Both the position numbers and the translations under genes were made by a program. Source: Methanoculleus methanifontis (GTDB lineage Archaea > Halobacteriota > Methanomicrobia > Methanomicrobiales > Methanoculleaceae). From it: DNA of 61,819 nucleotides. The notes beneath the pieces are model-generated. The model was not told where the DNA came from. It did not search any database and was given only the letters and a program-made list of their open reading frames with translations. Shown here piece after piece: positions 1 to 8,736 of the stretch; within the stretch, counting starts at the first letter, position 1, and every line of letters starts with the position of its first letter. The DNA is taken from positions 1 to 61,819 of the forward strand of contig NZ_VCYI01000016.1 of NCBI RefSeq assembly GCF_030464365.1. The letters run 5' to 3'.

Positions 1-49
1 CGTTCTCCTGATCGGAAAGATAATCTTCGATTAACGCTAAGGGATCCAT
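1..49 (-). CDS. Partial gene at window edge, possible IS256-type transposase N-terminus
   Basis: Only the first 16 codons are inside the window, reading MDPLALIEDYLSDQEN from an ATG at 49. An AAGGAG ribosome binding site lies about 10 nt upstream of the ATG, so this looks like a true start. From memory, the opening resembles the N-terminus of IS256-family (mutator) transposases of methanogens, and the neighbouring sequence is another transposase relic. Sixteen residues are too few to prove the family; the reading frame is better supported than the name. Confidence 0.4.
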   Translation of the reverse strand, partial: MDPLALIEDYLSDQEN

Positions 50-102
50 GGCCCTGTTTCTCCTTTGTCCAAATCTAGGTTGGATCCAGGGCCAATTCAA
101 TT

Positions 103-1095
103 TTACAGAACTTTCGTTACGCTACCCCACTTCTCGGCAGCGATCCGGGCATCCGGTTCGCAGGCGAACTCCCGTGCCCTGAGTTTTCGCAGCGATGTTT
201 CAGCTTTCTTTTTGTCATTCTCCAGCCGTTTCTCGAACGTCTTCTCTTGCTGCCCCTGCATCGGCACCGAATGGGTAGACAACCCATTTTTGCGGGATGC
301 TCGCATACTTGGACGCATGCTCCGCATACTGGTAGTGGTCATCCGTACACGGCTGCAGGGGGAGAACTGCGGCAACGAGAACCTTCACCTCGTTCAGGGT
401 CGCCAACACCCGACCGATCCAGAAGGTATGGGTGCCAAGCGTGGCGAGGTTCTCGGCTGTATAGAACGCGGCATCGACGATGTGGTAGACTTGGTCCGGG
501 TGTTGCAAACTCTCGGTCAATTGCGTGATGATCGCCAGCATCGTCTTCTTATCGGACTCGTTCCCGGAGAAGGTCTGCAGGAAGAGCGGGATGCCGTGCC
601 GATATCCCGAGGATGAACTGCTTGAGAGCCCATCGGCCGTCCCAAGGACGGCCGTAGGTGATGGTCATATCGCGAGAGTCGAAGTCGGCGTCATACTCGC
701 CGCTGACGCTGAAGGCGGTGGTGTCGACGTGGAGGCAGTGCGTGCCGTAATCACTGGCGAGCAGGCATGCCGCGACGATCACGTTGAAGAGTTCTGTCGG
801 GCCGTACGCGGCGATCACGTCGAGCGTCCTGCCCAAGACGTCGTCATTGAGGTGGTCGATCGTCACGCCGTCGCCGAGGAGCCGGTCAACGGCGATGTCC
901 GAGAAGACTCCGGATACAGGTAAAGACGCCGTTCCACGAATCCGAGACCGTTGAGCACATGACCTTGATGATATCTCCCTAGATGAGGTAGTGCTGCCGT
1001 GTCTCGGGAATGGCACGGTCAATGACCGCGCGATGCCGAGGGGGTCGAAGGCGCTGGCGACGATCCCGCGATGACCGATCGAGATGTAGGATCCT
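103..1095 (-). pseudogene. Decayed IS1634-family transposase
   Basis: Pieces of one DDE transposase (IS4 superfamily, IS1634 type) are spread over shifted frames. Reading leftwards from about 1080 the translation gives GIVASAFDPLGIARS, NGLGFVERRLYLYPEFFSD, IDHLNDDVLGRTLD, HVDTTAFSVSGEYD (first catalytic Asp), ITYGRPWDGRWALKQF, then after a shift near 595 GIPLFLQTFSGNESDKKTM and YHIVDAAFYTAENLATLG (second catalytic Asp). Another shift near 265 leads to EQQ/EKTFEKRLEND-type sequence ending at a stop at 103. The C-terminal part with the catalytic Glu is missing, and an in-frame stop interrupts the N-terminus. The element is therefore dead. It fits a mobile-element-rich flank to the polysaccharide region. 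Confidence 0.85.
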
Positions 1096-1289
1096 TCGAT
1101 GAAGTCAGCAGAGGCTTTCCTAAAAGTACAAGGATCTTGCAGTTTGATAATTCAGTGAAGAGGAAACGATCCGGCGAAAGGTGGGGTACCAGGTCAAGGA
1201 GATCAAAAGCAAGACGATTCTCCATAACATGATGAAGGCAGGTTAAACAGTCGTGATTGTTGTTGTCTGGGAGGAATTCAACAGAGCCA

Positions 1290-2204
1290 TTAAATTTTGA
1301 GGAGGGATCGTAACCATCGAATGGGATGCACGAAGACTAATTCGGTAAAACCTAAGAGGATAGATAGCACAATTAAAGGTAGGCAGATATATGATATCTT
1401 ACCAAGATTGCTGTACTTCATGTTATAGTATAACCGCGATGTACTAACCCAGTAATAATGCTGCAATGCCTGTTTTAAATCGTGTTTCTTCTCAACATGC
1501 TTATGAATGAATATATCATTTATTGATATGGCATTAGTCAGCCCTATATCCTTTACTTTTTTTGCAAGAATCCTCTCCTCACAATATAAAAAAGTTTCCT
1601 CATCTAGAAGATCAACTTCCTTAAGTACGGTAGATCTTATGACAAAACAAGATCCTGGGATAGTATCCACATAATAGATACCTGGATTAACATGACTAAT
1701 ATTTGAGAATGTATCGTACTTCACAGGGTTGTACATGCGCCTTAATAGCCCGCTACTCAAAAAGACATCATCAAGGTTTGACGGGATTTTCCACGCTATC
1801 GATGCCACATGTAAAGTGCTGTGACGATCTAGCATGATCCCTGTTATTGCAGCAATTTTCTGATCGGCTTCCAAATATCCCATCATATTTCTGAAATAAT
1901 CTTCAGCAACCTCGACATCTGGATTCATGATGGCAATATATGGAGATTTCAGAGTCTCAAGTGCATACCTTATACCAACGTTATTTCCTGATGCGTAACC
2001 TAAATTGCACTCGTTTCGAATCAAGTAAACATTACTGCAACTCCCAAACCGAGCCATCAAATGGTTATATGAGTCATCTGGAGAGCCATTATCAACAATT
2101 ATAATCTGAACATTATCTTTGATATCGAGAAGTTGCGCAACCAAATTCTCTGTGTCATTCAACGAACAATAGTTAAGAATGATTATCGAGGTCTTTACTT
2201 GCAT
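1290..2204 (-). CDS. Family 2 glycosyltransferase
   Basis: A 304-residue GT-A fold glycosyltransferase, probably transferring a nucleotide-activated sugar (rhamnosyl or similar) to a growing surface glycan. Residues 1-100 have the GT2 core: strand SIIILNY, VDNGS at 37-41, NLGYASGNNVG near 67-77 and the metal-binding NPDVEV at 94-99. A hydrophobic segment near 270-292, followed by basic residues, suggests a C-terminal membrane anchor. It lies next to a methyltransferase and dTDP-rhamnose genes on the same strand, separated from the former by about 190 nt. The gene is visibly more AT-rich and uses more A/T-ending codons than the Rml genes, which suggests acquisition. Acceptor and donor cannot be read from sequence. 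Confidence 0.9.
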   Translation of the reverse strand: MQVKTSIIILNYCSLNDTENLVAQLLDIKDNVQIIIVDNGSPDDSYNHLMARFGSCSNVYLIRNECNLGYASGNNVGIRYALETLKSPYIAIMNPDVEVAEDYFRNMMGYLEADQKIAAITGIMLDRHSTLHVASIAWKIPSNLDDVFLSSGLLRRMYNPVKYDTFSNISHVNPGIYYVDTIPGSCFVIRSTVLKEVDLLDEETFLYCEERILAKKVKDIGLTNAISINDIFIHKHVEKKHDLKQALQHYYWVSTSRLYYNMKYSNLGKISYICLPLIVLSILLGFTELVFVHPIRWLRSLLKI

Positions 2205-2395
2205 GGAGTTTCTCCCAGGTAACGTCTCAGATCTTCTGTAATTTGTCTGAACTCCGTCTCCTTGCCTGATCGTTCCTTCTCCTGGTCAATTCAAGAAGAC
2301 TATTCCACGATACAAGATGCATGCGCAATCACTCCAAGAGTTCATTAAACTGCCACGCGTCGTTCTGATCCGGAGATATTGCGACAGCTCCATGA

Positions 2396-3079
2396 TTATA
2401 CTGTACCGTTTCTCCTTATTGCCTTGATGATATATTGAGTGGCTAAGAACGATCCTCCTGGCAAATACCTGCCCACAGAGTGATTCAGGCGCCTATCGAT
2501 GTTACCGAGGTGCCCTCCCCCAAACTTCGGTTGCACCGAGACAACACCCAGACCCGCTTTATTAAAAAGGCGATACATCTCCCTTCGCGTGAAAAACCGG
2601 AGATGCGAACGATCTAGGATCCCTGCGTCTGCATACTCAAACTTGTCGTATAACACTAAGTCAAGCAGTATCCTGTAGTTCTTAACGTTTGGAATACTGG
2701 CGATTATATATCCCGTGCTCTTGAGATATAAGGAGTACCGCTCTAAAATAGCGGCAGAGTTCACGAGATGCTCCAGAACATCAGCAAAGATAATGTAATC
2801 AAAGTAGCCTTCTTCAAAGGCCGGCTCAATCTCTTCTACGTCACCAACCAGAATGGCATCAAGTCGGTTGCAATTATCCTGTAAGATATTATAGTTTAAC
2901 TCTATCCCGATGATCTCTTGGGCTTTGTTAAGCTCTCGCAGTTTGATTAGCGTGTTTCCAGTTCCACAACCGACTTCCAGTATTCTGTGAGCTCCATCAG
3001 GGATTAGAGAGATGATATCCCATCGAACACCAGAGAAATAATGATTGCTTTTACCACGGTATAATTCGGTTTTGGACAT
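2396..3079 (-). CDS. Class I SAM-dependent methyltransferase
   Basis: A 227-residue Rossmann-fold methyltransferase of the Methyltransf_11/23 type. The SAM-binding motif ILEVGCGTGNT is at 33-43, an acidic strand-2 end (IGIELN) follows, and FADVLEHL at 99-106 is the usual post-motif. I start at MSKTELYRGK (3079), because the upstream extension to 3151 lacks homology-like sequence and would run into the preceding gene. It probably methylates a sugar or lipid intermediate of the neighbouring glycan pathway, which is inferred from context only. Like the adjacent GT2 it is AT-richer than the flanking rml genes, so the two were probably acquired together. Confidence 0.88.
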   Translation of the reverse strand: MSKTELYRGKSNHYFSGVRWDIISLIPDGAHRILEVGCGTGNTLIKLRELNKAQEIIGIELNYNILQDNCNRLDAILVGDVEEIEPAFEEGYFDYIIFADVLEHLVNSAAILERYSLYLKSTGYIIASIPNVKNYRILLDLVLYDKFEYADAGILDRSHLRFFTRREMYRLFNKAGLGVVSVQPKFGGGHLGNIDRRLNHSVGRYLPGGSFLATQYIIKAIRRNGTV

Positions 3080-3131
3080 AGTTTTCACCGAATGACGCTG
3101 CTTTCGGAACCTGCACACAGATAGGCACAGA

Positions 3132-4724
3132 TCAACTATTATTACCCCCATCGATAGCCTTTGAGGGACAGTCTGCTAATTCAGGACTGAAATTTCCAGC
3201 AGTGCCCTGCCAGACACCATGACTTTGAACCATCACACTCGCCCTTAACAAACTCTCGAACGTCCCAGCATCGCTCCAGAACCCCTCCAGCACCGAGAAC
3301 TCCATCGCGCTCCGCCGGATGTAGGCGTTGTTCACATCCGTGATCTCGAGCTCTCCCCGCCCGGACGGCTTGAGGGTCCTGATGATCTCAAAGACCCCGG
3401 CGTCGTAGAGGTAGAGCCCGGTCACCGCGAGGTTTGACTTCGGGACCTTCGGTTTCTCCTCAATCCCGATCACCCTGCTCCCTTTCACCTCGGCAACCCC
3501 GAAACGCTGGGCGTCGGGGACCTCTTTCAAGAAGATCTTCGCCCCGGACTCGAACGACTCAATGTCCTTTCTGATATCGTCCTGGAAGATGTTGTCGCCG
3601 AGGATCACCGCGACGTTGTCCGTCCCAGCCCAGGACTCTGCAAGCCCCAGCGCCTGGGCGATCCCGCCGGCGCCTTCCTGGATTTCATAGGTGAGCCGGA
3701 CCCCCAGATCTTTGCCGGAGCCCAGCAGCTCGAGGAAGTGGCCCACATGTCCCCGTCCAGAGACGATCATAATATCCTTGATGCCTGCCGCGACGAGCGT
3801 CTGGAGGGGGTAGTAGATCATCGGCTTGTCATAGACCGGGAGCAGGTGCTTGTTCGTCACCTTCGTTAGGGGATAGAGGCGGGACCCGGTCCCGCCCGCA
3901 AGAATGATGCCTTTCATGGGTACTTTCACCGTAGGGCGCAGGTAGTCTTCCAGCGCCTCCTTCCAGGGGCGCATGGGGCTTGTCTTCGTGTTCACAAGCA
4001 CCGAGTACGCGGGACGCTTCGCTTTTTGCGGGAACTCGCTGCTTTTGCAGGGAACGACGTTCGGGACGAAGGCCCGGGCAAACTCGTACCACGAGCAGAC
4101 GCCGTCGTTTGTCGCATGGTAGATCCCCCGCGGACATTCGGCGATCTCGGCCGTCTTTTGGGCCAGGTCCATCGTGTAGGTGGGCTTGCCTACCTGGTCG
4201 ATCACTATCCGGACGGTCTCGTTCGTCTGCGAGATGTGCCGGATCGTCTCGACGAAGTTCTTCCCGTGCCGGCCAAAGAGCCAGGAGGTCCGGATGATCC
4301 GGAAGTCGTCCATGTTCTCCGTAATCTTCTGCTCGCCGCGGAGCTTCGAGGCGCCGTAGACGTTGATCGGGTTCGGCTCGTCGGCCTCGACATACTCCGT
4401 CTCCGAGCCGTCGAAGACGTAGTCGGTGCTGTAGTGGACGAGCACCGCACCCACCTCGCGGCAGGCGGCGGCGATGTATCCCGGCGCGTCGCCATTGACG
4501 GCAAACGCCGTCTCGGGCTCGTCCTCGCACCCGTCGACGTTCGTGTACGCGGCCGCGTTGATAACGAGGTCGGGTTTTGCATCGCGGATATAGGCCTTCA
4601 CCGCGGCCTCGTCGGTGATATCGAGGTCCTCATGCCCGCAGAGCCGGGCGCCGGAGAAGAGCGCCGCGAGGTCGTGCCCCAGCATCCCCCCGGCGCCGAG
4701 GATCAGGACCTTCGAGAACGTCAT
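3132..4724 (-). CDS. rmlD-rmlA: Fusion of dTDP-4-dehydrorhamnose reductase (RmlD) and glucose-1-phosphate thymidylyltransferase (RmlA)
   Basis: One 530-residue reading frame holds two rhamnose-pathway enzymes. Residues 1-268 are RmlD: NAD(P)H motif GAGGMLGHD at 10-18, STDYVFDG near 99-106 and catalytic YGASK at 123-127. Residues 270-530 are RmlA: LAGGTGSRLYPLT at 275-287, LLPVYDKPMIYYPL, and ILGDNIF. They join as RPTVKV-PMKGIILAGG with no stop; the ATG for a normal free RmlA would be at 3917. RmlA makes dTDP-glucose (step 1) and RmlD performs the last reduction (step 4). The start at 4724 is fixed by an ATGA overlap with the upstream rmlB stop. Either this is a true bifunctional protein or the RmlA part is also translated from its internal ATG. 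Confidence 0.92.
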   Translation of the reverse strand: MTFSKVLILGAGGMLGHDLAALFSGARLCGHEDLDITDEAAVKAYIRDAKPDLVINAAAYTNVDGCEDEPETAFAVNGDAPGYIAAACREVGAVLVHYSTDYVFDGSETEYVEADEPNPINVYGASKLRGEQKITENMDDFRIIRTSWLFGRHGKNFVETIRHISQTNETVRIVIDQVGKPTYTMDLAQKTAEIAECPRGIYHATNDGVCSWYEFARAFVPNVVPCKSSEFPQKAKRPAYSVLVNTKTSPMRPWKEALEDYLRPTVKVPMKGIILAGGTGSRLYPLTKVTNKHLLPVYDKPMIYYPLQTLVAAGIKDIMIVSGRGHVGHFLELLGSGKDLGVRLTYEIQEGAGGIAQALGLAESWAGTDNVAVILGDNIFQDDIRKDIESFESGAKIFLKEVPDAQRFGVAEVKGSRVIGIEEKPKVPKSNLAVTGLYLYDAGVFEIIRTLKPSGRGELEITDVNNAYIRRSAMEFSVLEGFWSDAGTFESLLRASVMVQSHGVWQGTAGNFSPELADCPSKAIDGGNNS

Positions 4725-5692
4725 GGCGATCGCCCCTTCAGCGGTTGCCACCACCATTCATTCTCTGCGTACCACGCGATCGTCGCCGCGAGGGCGTCAT
4801 CGAAACTATACGCCGGCTTCCAGCCAAGATTACGAAGTTTCCCGAAGTCCAGCGAGTAGCGGAAGTCGTGCCCTTTTCGGTCGGGGACGTACGCAATCAT
4901 CGACCCGTCCTTCTCTAGGTGTTCGAGGATTTTTTCGGTGATCTCGAGGTTCGTCTTCTCCGCACCGCCGCCGATGTTGTAGACCTCCCCCGGCTCCCCG
5001 TGCCGGAGAACGAAGTCGATAGCTCGGCAGTGGTCGAGGACGTAGAGCCAGTCGCGGACGTTCTTCCCCGTGCCGTAGATCGGGACCTTCTTTCCCTCGA
5101 GGAGGTTCGTGGCAAAGAGCGGGATCAGCTTCTCTGGAAACTGGTAGGGCCCGTAGTTGTTGGTGCACCGGGTGACGATCACCGGGAGGCCGTGGGTGAT
5201 GAAGAACGAGCGGGCCAAGAGATCGGATCCGGCCTTGCTCGCGGAGTAGGGGCTGGAGGGGTTCAGGTTGTCGATCTCGCAAAACGATCCCTCAGGAGTG
5301 CTCCCATAGACCTCGTCGGTCGAGACATGGATGAACCGCCTGACACCGTGTTTTTGCGCGTGGTCGAGCAGGGTGAAGGTCCCGAGGACATTCGTCCGCA
5401 CAAAGGTGGAACCGTCGGAGATCGAACGGTCGACGTGGCTCTCCGCGGCGAAGTGGACGACGGTATCGATCGGGTGGCGAGAAAAGACGGCCGCTACCGT
5501 GCCAGGGTCGCAGATGTCGCCATGGAAGAAGGTGTAGTTCGGGTTGTCGGCGACATCCCGGAGGCTCTCCGGGTTTCCCGCGTACGTCAGCGCATCGAGG
5601 TTGACGATCGGAGTATCGGGGTGCTCCGTGAGCATGTAACGGATGAAGTTGCTACCGATGAACCCCGCGCCGCCGGTGATGAGTATGGTCAT
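4721..5692 (-). CDS. rmlB: dTDP-glucose 4,6-dehydratase
   Basis: A 323-residue extended short-chain dehydrogenase that converts dTDP-glucose to dTDP-4-keto-6-deoxyglucose, the second step of dTDP-L-rhamnose synthesis. The NAD motif GGAGFIGSNF is at 7-16, the family-specific TDE triad is in STDEVYGS (125-127), and the catalytic YSASK is at 149-153. Length and motif order match full-length RmlB. It sits between rmlC upstream and the rmlD-rmlA fusion downstream; its TGA stop overlaps the fusion's ATG, so the two are probably translationally coupled. The gap to rmlC is only 13 nt. Confidence 0.95.
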   Translation of the reverse strand: MTILITGGAGFIGSNFIRYMLTEHPDTPIVNLDALTYAGNPESLRDVADNPNYTFFHGDICDPGTVAAVFSRHPIDTVVHFAAESHVDRSISDGSTFVRTNVLGTFTLLDHAQKHGVRRFIHVSTDEVYGSTPEGSFCEIDNLNPSSPYSASKAGSDLLARSFFITHGLPVIVTRCTNNYGPYQFPEKLIPLFATNLLEGKKVPIYGTGKNVRDWLYVLDHCRAIDFVLRHGEPGEVYNIGGGAEKTNLEITEKILEHLEKDGSMIAYVPDRKGHDFRYSLDFGKLRNLGWKPAYSFDDALAATIAWYAENEWWWQPLKGRSP

Positions 5693-5705
5693 CTTTGTCG
5701 CCCCT

Positions 5706-6182
5706 TCATCCGTGTTTCAGCCCGGGTGCAAGACCCCAGTCGTAGGGGATCTCGTCGGTGTCCGGGGGCAGCCGGAACTCGTCGGGCTCGCTATAGTTGT
5801 AGGGCAGGGTCGGGATGCTCACAAAGAACGCCGTCTCGGTGCCGATGCCCTTGAACCCGTGGTAAACACCGGCCGGGACGCTGACAAGGATCGGGTTCTT
5901 CTCACCGACGAAGAGCTCCATGAGGTTCTTGTAGGTAGGGGAGTCTTCGCGGGCGTCGTAGAGCGCGACCTTCATCATCCCATGGACGCAGGTGAAGTTG
6001 TCGGTCTGCTTTTTGTGATAGTGCCACGCCTTGACAACGCCCGGGTAGGCCGTCGTGCAGTAGACCTGGCCGAACTGCTCGAAGATCTCGTCGTCACAAC
6101 GGAGGATCTCCATCAGCCAGCCGCGCTCGTCGGGAATGACGTTGAGTTTCTTGATTCTGACGCCGTTAATAGTGTCCTTCAT
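5706..6182 (-). CDS. rmlC: dTDP-4-dehydrorhamnose 3,5-epimerase-type protein
   Basis: A 158-residue cupin-fold protein in the RmlC position of the rhamnose operon. It has DERGW near 18-22 and the motif HYHKKQTDNF at 54-63, typical of the RmlC active site (catalytic His, Lys). The product is dTDP-4-keto-L-rhamnose for RmlD. I start at the ATG at 6182 because GGTGA lies 5 nt upstream; the ATG at 6194 lacks such a site. Some cupins of this shape are 3-epimerases or isomerases, so the exact stereochemistry is inferred from the operon. It is the first gene of rmlC-rmlB-rmlDA, and about 730 nt of non-coding DNA lies upstream. Confidence 0.88.
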   Translation of the reverse strand: MKDTINGVRIKKLNVIPDERGWLMEILRCDDEIFEQFGQVYCTTAYPGVVKAWHYHKKQTDNFTCVHGMMKVALYDAREDSPTYKNLMELFVGEKNPILVSVPAGVYHGFKGIGTETAFFVSIPTLPYNYSEPDEFRLPPDTDEIPYDWGLAPGLKHG

Positions 6183-6916
6183 CGTTGTCACCATGAATTT
6201 GCGGTAGTTAACCGGGACTCTACAGCAGAATGCAGCAGCAACCCAAGAAATCTATAGTCGGATCATCCCCGATTATGGTTACATTTCCGAAAATTTCTTG
6301 TCTTACACATGCTATCTGTATCCAAAGATTGCTATTAGATTTCGTTGAACTACCAGATGCGAGCAGAACTCTGATCCCGGTGTACCCCGATTGTCACCTC
6401 ACGACCCTATCAGAGGGTTTTGGGATGACCTCGATACCTGATAACTTGTTTAAAATTACTGTTACAAATACAATTTCTTTTCCTTTTGATGTCGGACTAT
6501 TATTGGTCGCTTCGATTGCCTTCAGGTCACAATGGTGGATCCTGTTGATCACATGGAGAACATAGGAGTTCTATCCGGCCAGGGAACATTTCCGACTTCC
6601 CGCGGACTTACGGGAATCGCACAGGGCCGACTAGGCGTGGCTTCATCGGAATGAAGAATTTTTGGATAGTGGACCGTGTCATCTTATTTTGGAGGTTTTG
6701 CCGTGTGCAGGAACGATCAATTATGGCCTCACACGAAGGGCGAGTGCAGGAAACTGGGCACTTTCGGCTTTGGTGAATCACCACCAAGGTGCAATCCCGG
6801 GGACACGGCTTCCCACCAAGTATCACCACGACTGCCCCCGCTCCCCCTGATGGGCGAGGAGGGGGGACGGAGCGTATCGCCTCGGTTCAGGGATACGTGA
6901 TTCTCCTCCACAAACT
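6183..6916. other. Non-coding stretch upstream of rmlC
   Basis: About 730 bases without a convincing gene. The part next to rmlC (6200-6550) is AT-rich and may carry the rml promoter, though no single TATA box stands out. The part nearer the glycosyltransferase (6560-6900) is GC-richer; a C-rich run followed by a G-rich run near 6835-6872 could pair as a hairpin behind the GT4 gene ending at 6917. Short open frames here lack ribosome binding sites and recognisable domains. Confidence 0.4.
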
Positions 6917-8101
6917 TCAGATTATACTGCCATATATCCGTAAAATCTTTTTTCCCACGCTTTCCCAGGCGTAAGGCCCGACGGCATTTGCAATTGCATC
7001 GGCATCCCACGGCATGCCGAATGCTCTGACAATACTCTCCGCAAGGCCCCTTGAATCTGCAGCATCACAGAGCAGGCCAGTTTTACCCGGCGTCACGATC
7101 TCTTCGCTTCCACCATTTTTTGTGGCAACGACAGGTTTCCCGCAGGCCATCGCCTCTACCTGGACAATCCCGAAGCTTTCCCTCAGACTTGGCAGGACAA
7201 AGAGGTCGCAGGCGTTCATCCATAACGGAATCTCGCCATGCGGTTTGCCTCCGATAAATTGCACGTATTGTTCAAGTCCTAATGATGACACCTTTTTTTC
7301 TAACCTGCGCTTTAACTCTCCTCTACCGACAATAAGACAAAGGACATCCGTTCTCTCTCGAACAACTTCGGAGATCGCATCAACCAGGTACGCGTAACCT
7401 TTGACTTCCACCAGATTTCCAACGCTAAGAAGTATCTTCCGATTGATGGGGAGGTTGAGGGCATTTCTGCAGGTCTCCGTTCGCATCGGGTAGAAGAGAT
7501 CGTGTCTGAATCCATTCGGCACGACATTCACCGGAGTGGTCACATTCAGTCTCTTCATGCATTCGCGGTTGCTGTTACTGACGGTTATAATCACATCGGC
7601 GGCGTTGAGAATGGCTTCAATTCGCCCTCTCCACTCCGCATCTCGGAATGGCAGATCGTAGATATCGTACCCATGTGCGGTGACAACAAATGGGACTTTA
7701 TGCTTCTCCTTCAGCTTCGCACCTACAAAGCCGTTCGGCCAGACAAAATGCGCATGAATGATATCTGGAGATGCTTTGGACCCCTGAAGCAAGTTTTCGA
7801 TGGCATTATAATATCGCTCTCCAACCCTTTTGAACTGATGGTCAATGGGGAGATAGAAGAGAGACACCGGATAGATGGATACATTTTTTGGCAGAGCCAT
7901 CCGATCGACAAGCGAATCCTTCCGGAAAGCCTTGAGGCGGGGAACTGGAAATATCCTGGAGATCTCGGTTGCGGGGTGGTACCTGACGTACACATCAGTA
8001 TGAGCAAATGCCCTTGCGAGCAATTCTACCTGGTCCTTGACAAACGTAAGGTAATGGTCAGACAGCACCATCAGTCTATGATCTTCCATAGGTACCGCCA
8101 T
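6917..8101 (-). CDS. Family 4 glycosyltransferase
   Basis: A GT-B fold retaining glycosyltransferase of up to 394 residues. The acceptor half includes HAHFVWPNGFVG and VVTAHGYDIYDL. The C-terminal donor half has LLSVGNLVEVKGYAYLVDA, VLPSLRESFGIVQVEAMACG and NGGSEEIVTPGKTGLL, the usual nucleotide-sugar binding signature with the E-x7-E pattern. Three starts are possible: 8101, 8089 and 8071; the last forms a TGATG overlap with the stop of the upstream PHP gene, so coupled translation is likely whichever is used. It is the last gene of the deacetylase, ATP-grasp, PHP, GT4 operon. Donor sugar unknown. Confidence 0.92.
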   Translation of the reverse strand: MAVPMEDHRLMVLSDHYLTFVKDQVELLARAFAHTDVYVRYHPATEISRIFPVPRLKAFRKDSLVDRMALPKNVSIYPVSLFYLPIDHQFKRVGERYYNAIENLLQGSKASPDIIHAHFVWPNGFVGAKLKEKHKVPFVVTAHGYDIYDLPFRDAEWRGRIEAILNAADVIITVSNSNRECMKRLNVTTPVNVVPNGFRHDLFYPMRTETCRNALNLPINRKILLSVGNLVEVKGYAYLVDAISEVVRERTDVLCLIVGRGELKRRLEKKVSSLGLEQYVQFIGGKPHGEIPLWMNACDLFVLPSLRESFGIVQVEAMACGKPVVATKNGGSEEIVTPGKTGLLCDAADSRGLAESIVRAFGMPWDADAIANAVGPYAWESVGKKILRIYGSII

Positions 8102-8736
8102 CCAGATTGTATCAGTTGCAGAAGTTCACCCCGTCTCAGGTGATGGGTTATGTGAGACCGGATAACCGCCGATCGTGAAGAGCACTCTGCACGTACAACT
8201 TTTCTTACCTCCCAGGTGCCGCAATTCACCAGCGCACTCACATTCCCGATCTCTGCGTAGGTATGCGCGTCGCTGCCATACATCCCGGGTTTCCGAAGCC
8301 TCCGGGCCAACTGCACCGCCCTCTCGTTCTGCTCTACCGTGCTTCGTGCATTCCATACTTCAATCATATCGACCGCTTTTGCCAGTTCGGAAACATTTTG
8401 ATGTTCCCGATATGGGTGAGGGAGGACGGCAACGCCTCCCTGTTCCCTGATCTCGTCAATAACCTCATCCCATCTGCGGGAGCGAATCTCCTCATTGACG
8501 AGAAGACCGATTATGTCACCGGAGTCGGTTAGAACCTCCACACCGGGGATGACGGTCACCCCGATCTCCCTCTCCAGTTTCCTGGCTTCAAGGGAACCCC
8601 GGATAGTACCATGATCGGTTATTGCGACGCCGGTCAAACCCACTTTCTTCGCCTGCTTCAGGATCCTTCCCGGCCGCATCAACGAATCGTGCGAATATTT
8701 TGAGTGGATGTGACAGTCAAAGTAGAGGTCTTCCAT
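8071..8736 (-). CDS. PHP-domain metal-dependent phosphoesterase
   Basis: A 221-residue PHP (polymerase and histidinol phosphatase) domain protein. Metal-binding motifs occur in order: CHIHSKYSHDS near the N-terminus (HxH), ITDHGTIRG, PGVEVLT, LPHPYREH and YGSDAHTY near the C-terminus, as in YciV/TrpH-like phosphatases and nucleases. The start at 8736 has a perfect GGAGG site 4 nt upstream; it overlaps the end of the ATP-grasp gene by 20 nt. The substrate is unknown. Its position inside a glycan operon suggests hydrolysis of a phosphorylated sugar or phosphodiester intermediate, an inference from context only. Confidence 0.9.
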   Translation of the reverse strand: MEDLYFDCHIHSKYSHDSLMRPGRILKQAKKVGLTGVAITDHGTIRGSLEARKLEREIGVTVIPGVEVLTDSGDIIGLLVNEEIRSRRWDEVIDEIREQGGVAVLPHPYREHQNVSELAKAVDMIEVWNARSTVEQNERAVQLARRLRKPGMYGSDAHTYAEIGNVSALVNCGTWEVRKVVRAECSSRSAVIRSHITHHLRRGELLQLIQSGWRYLWKIID

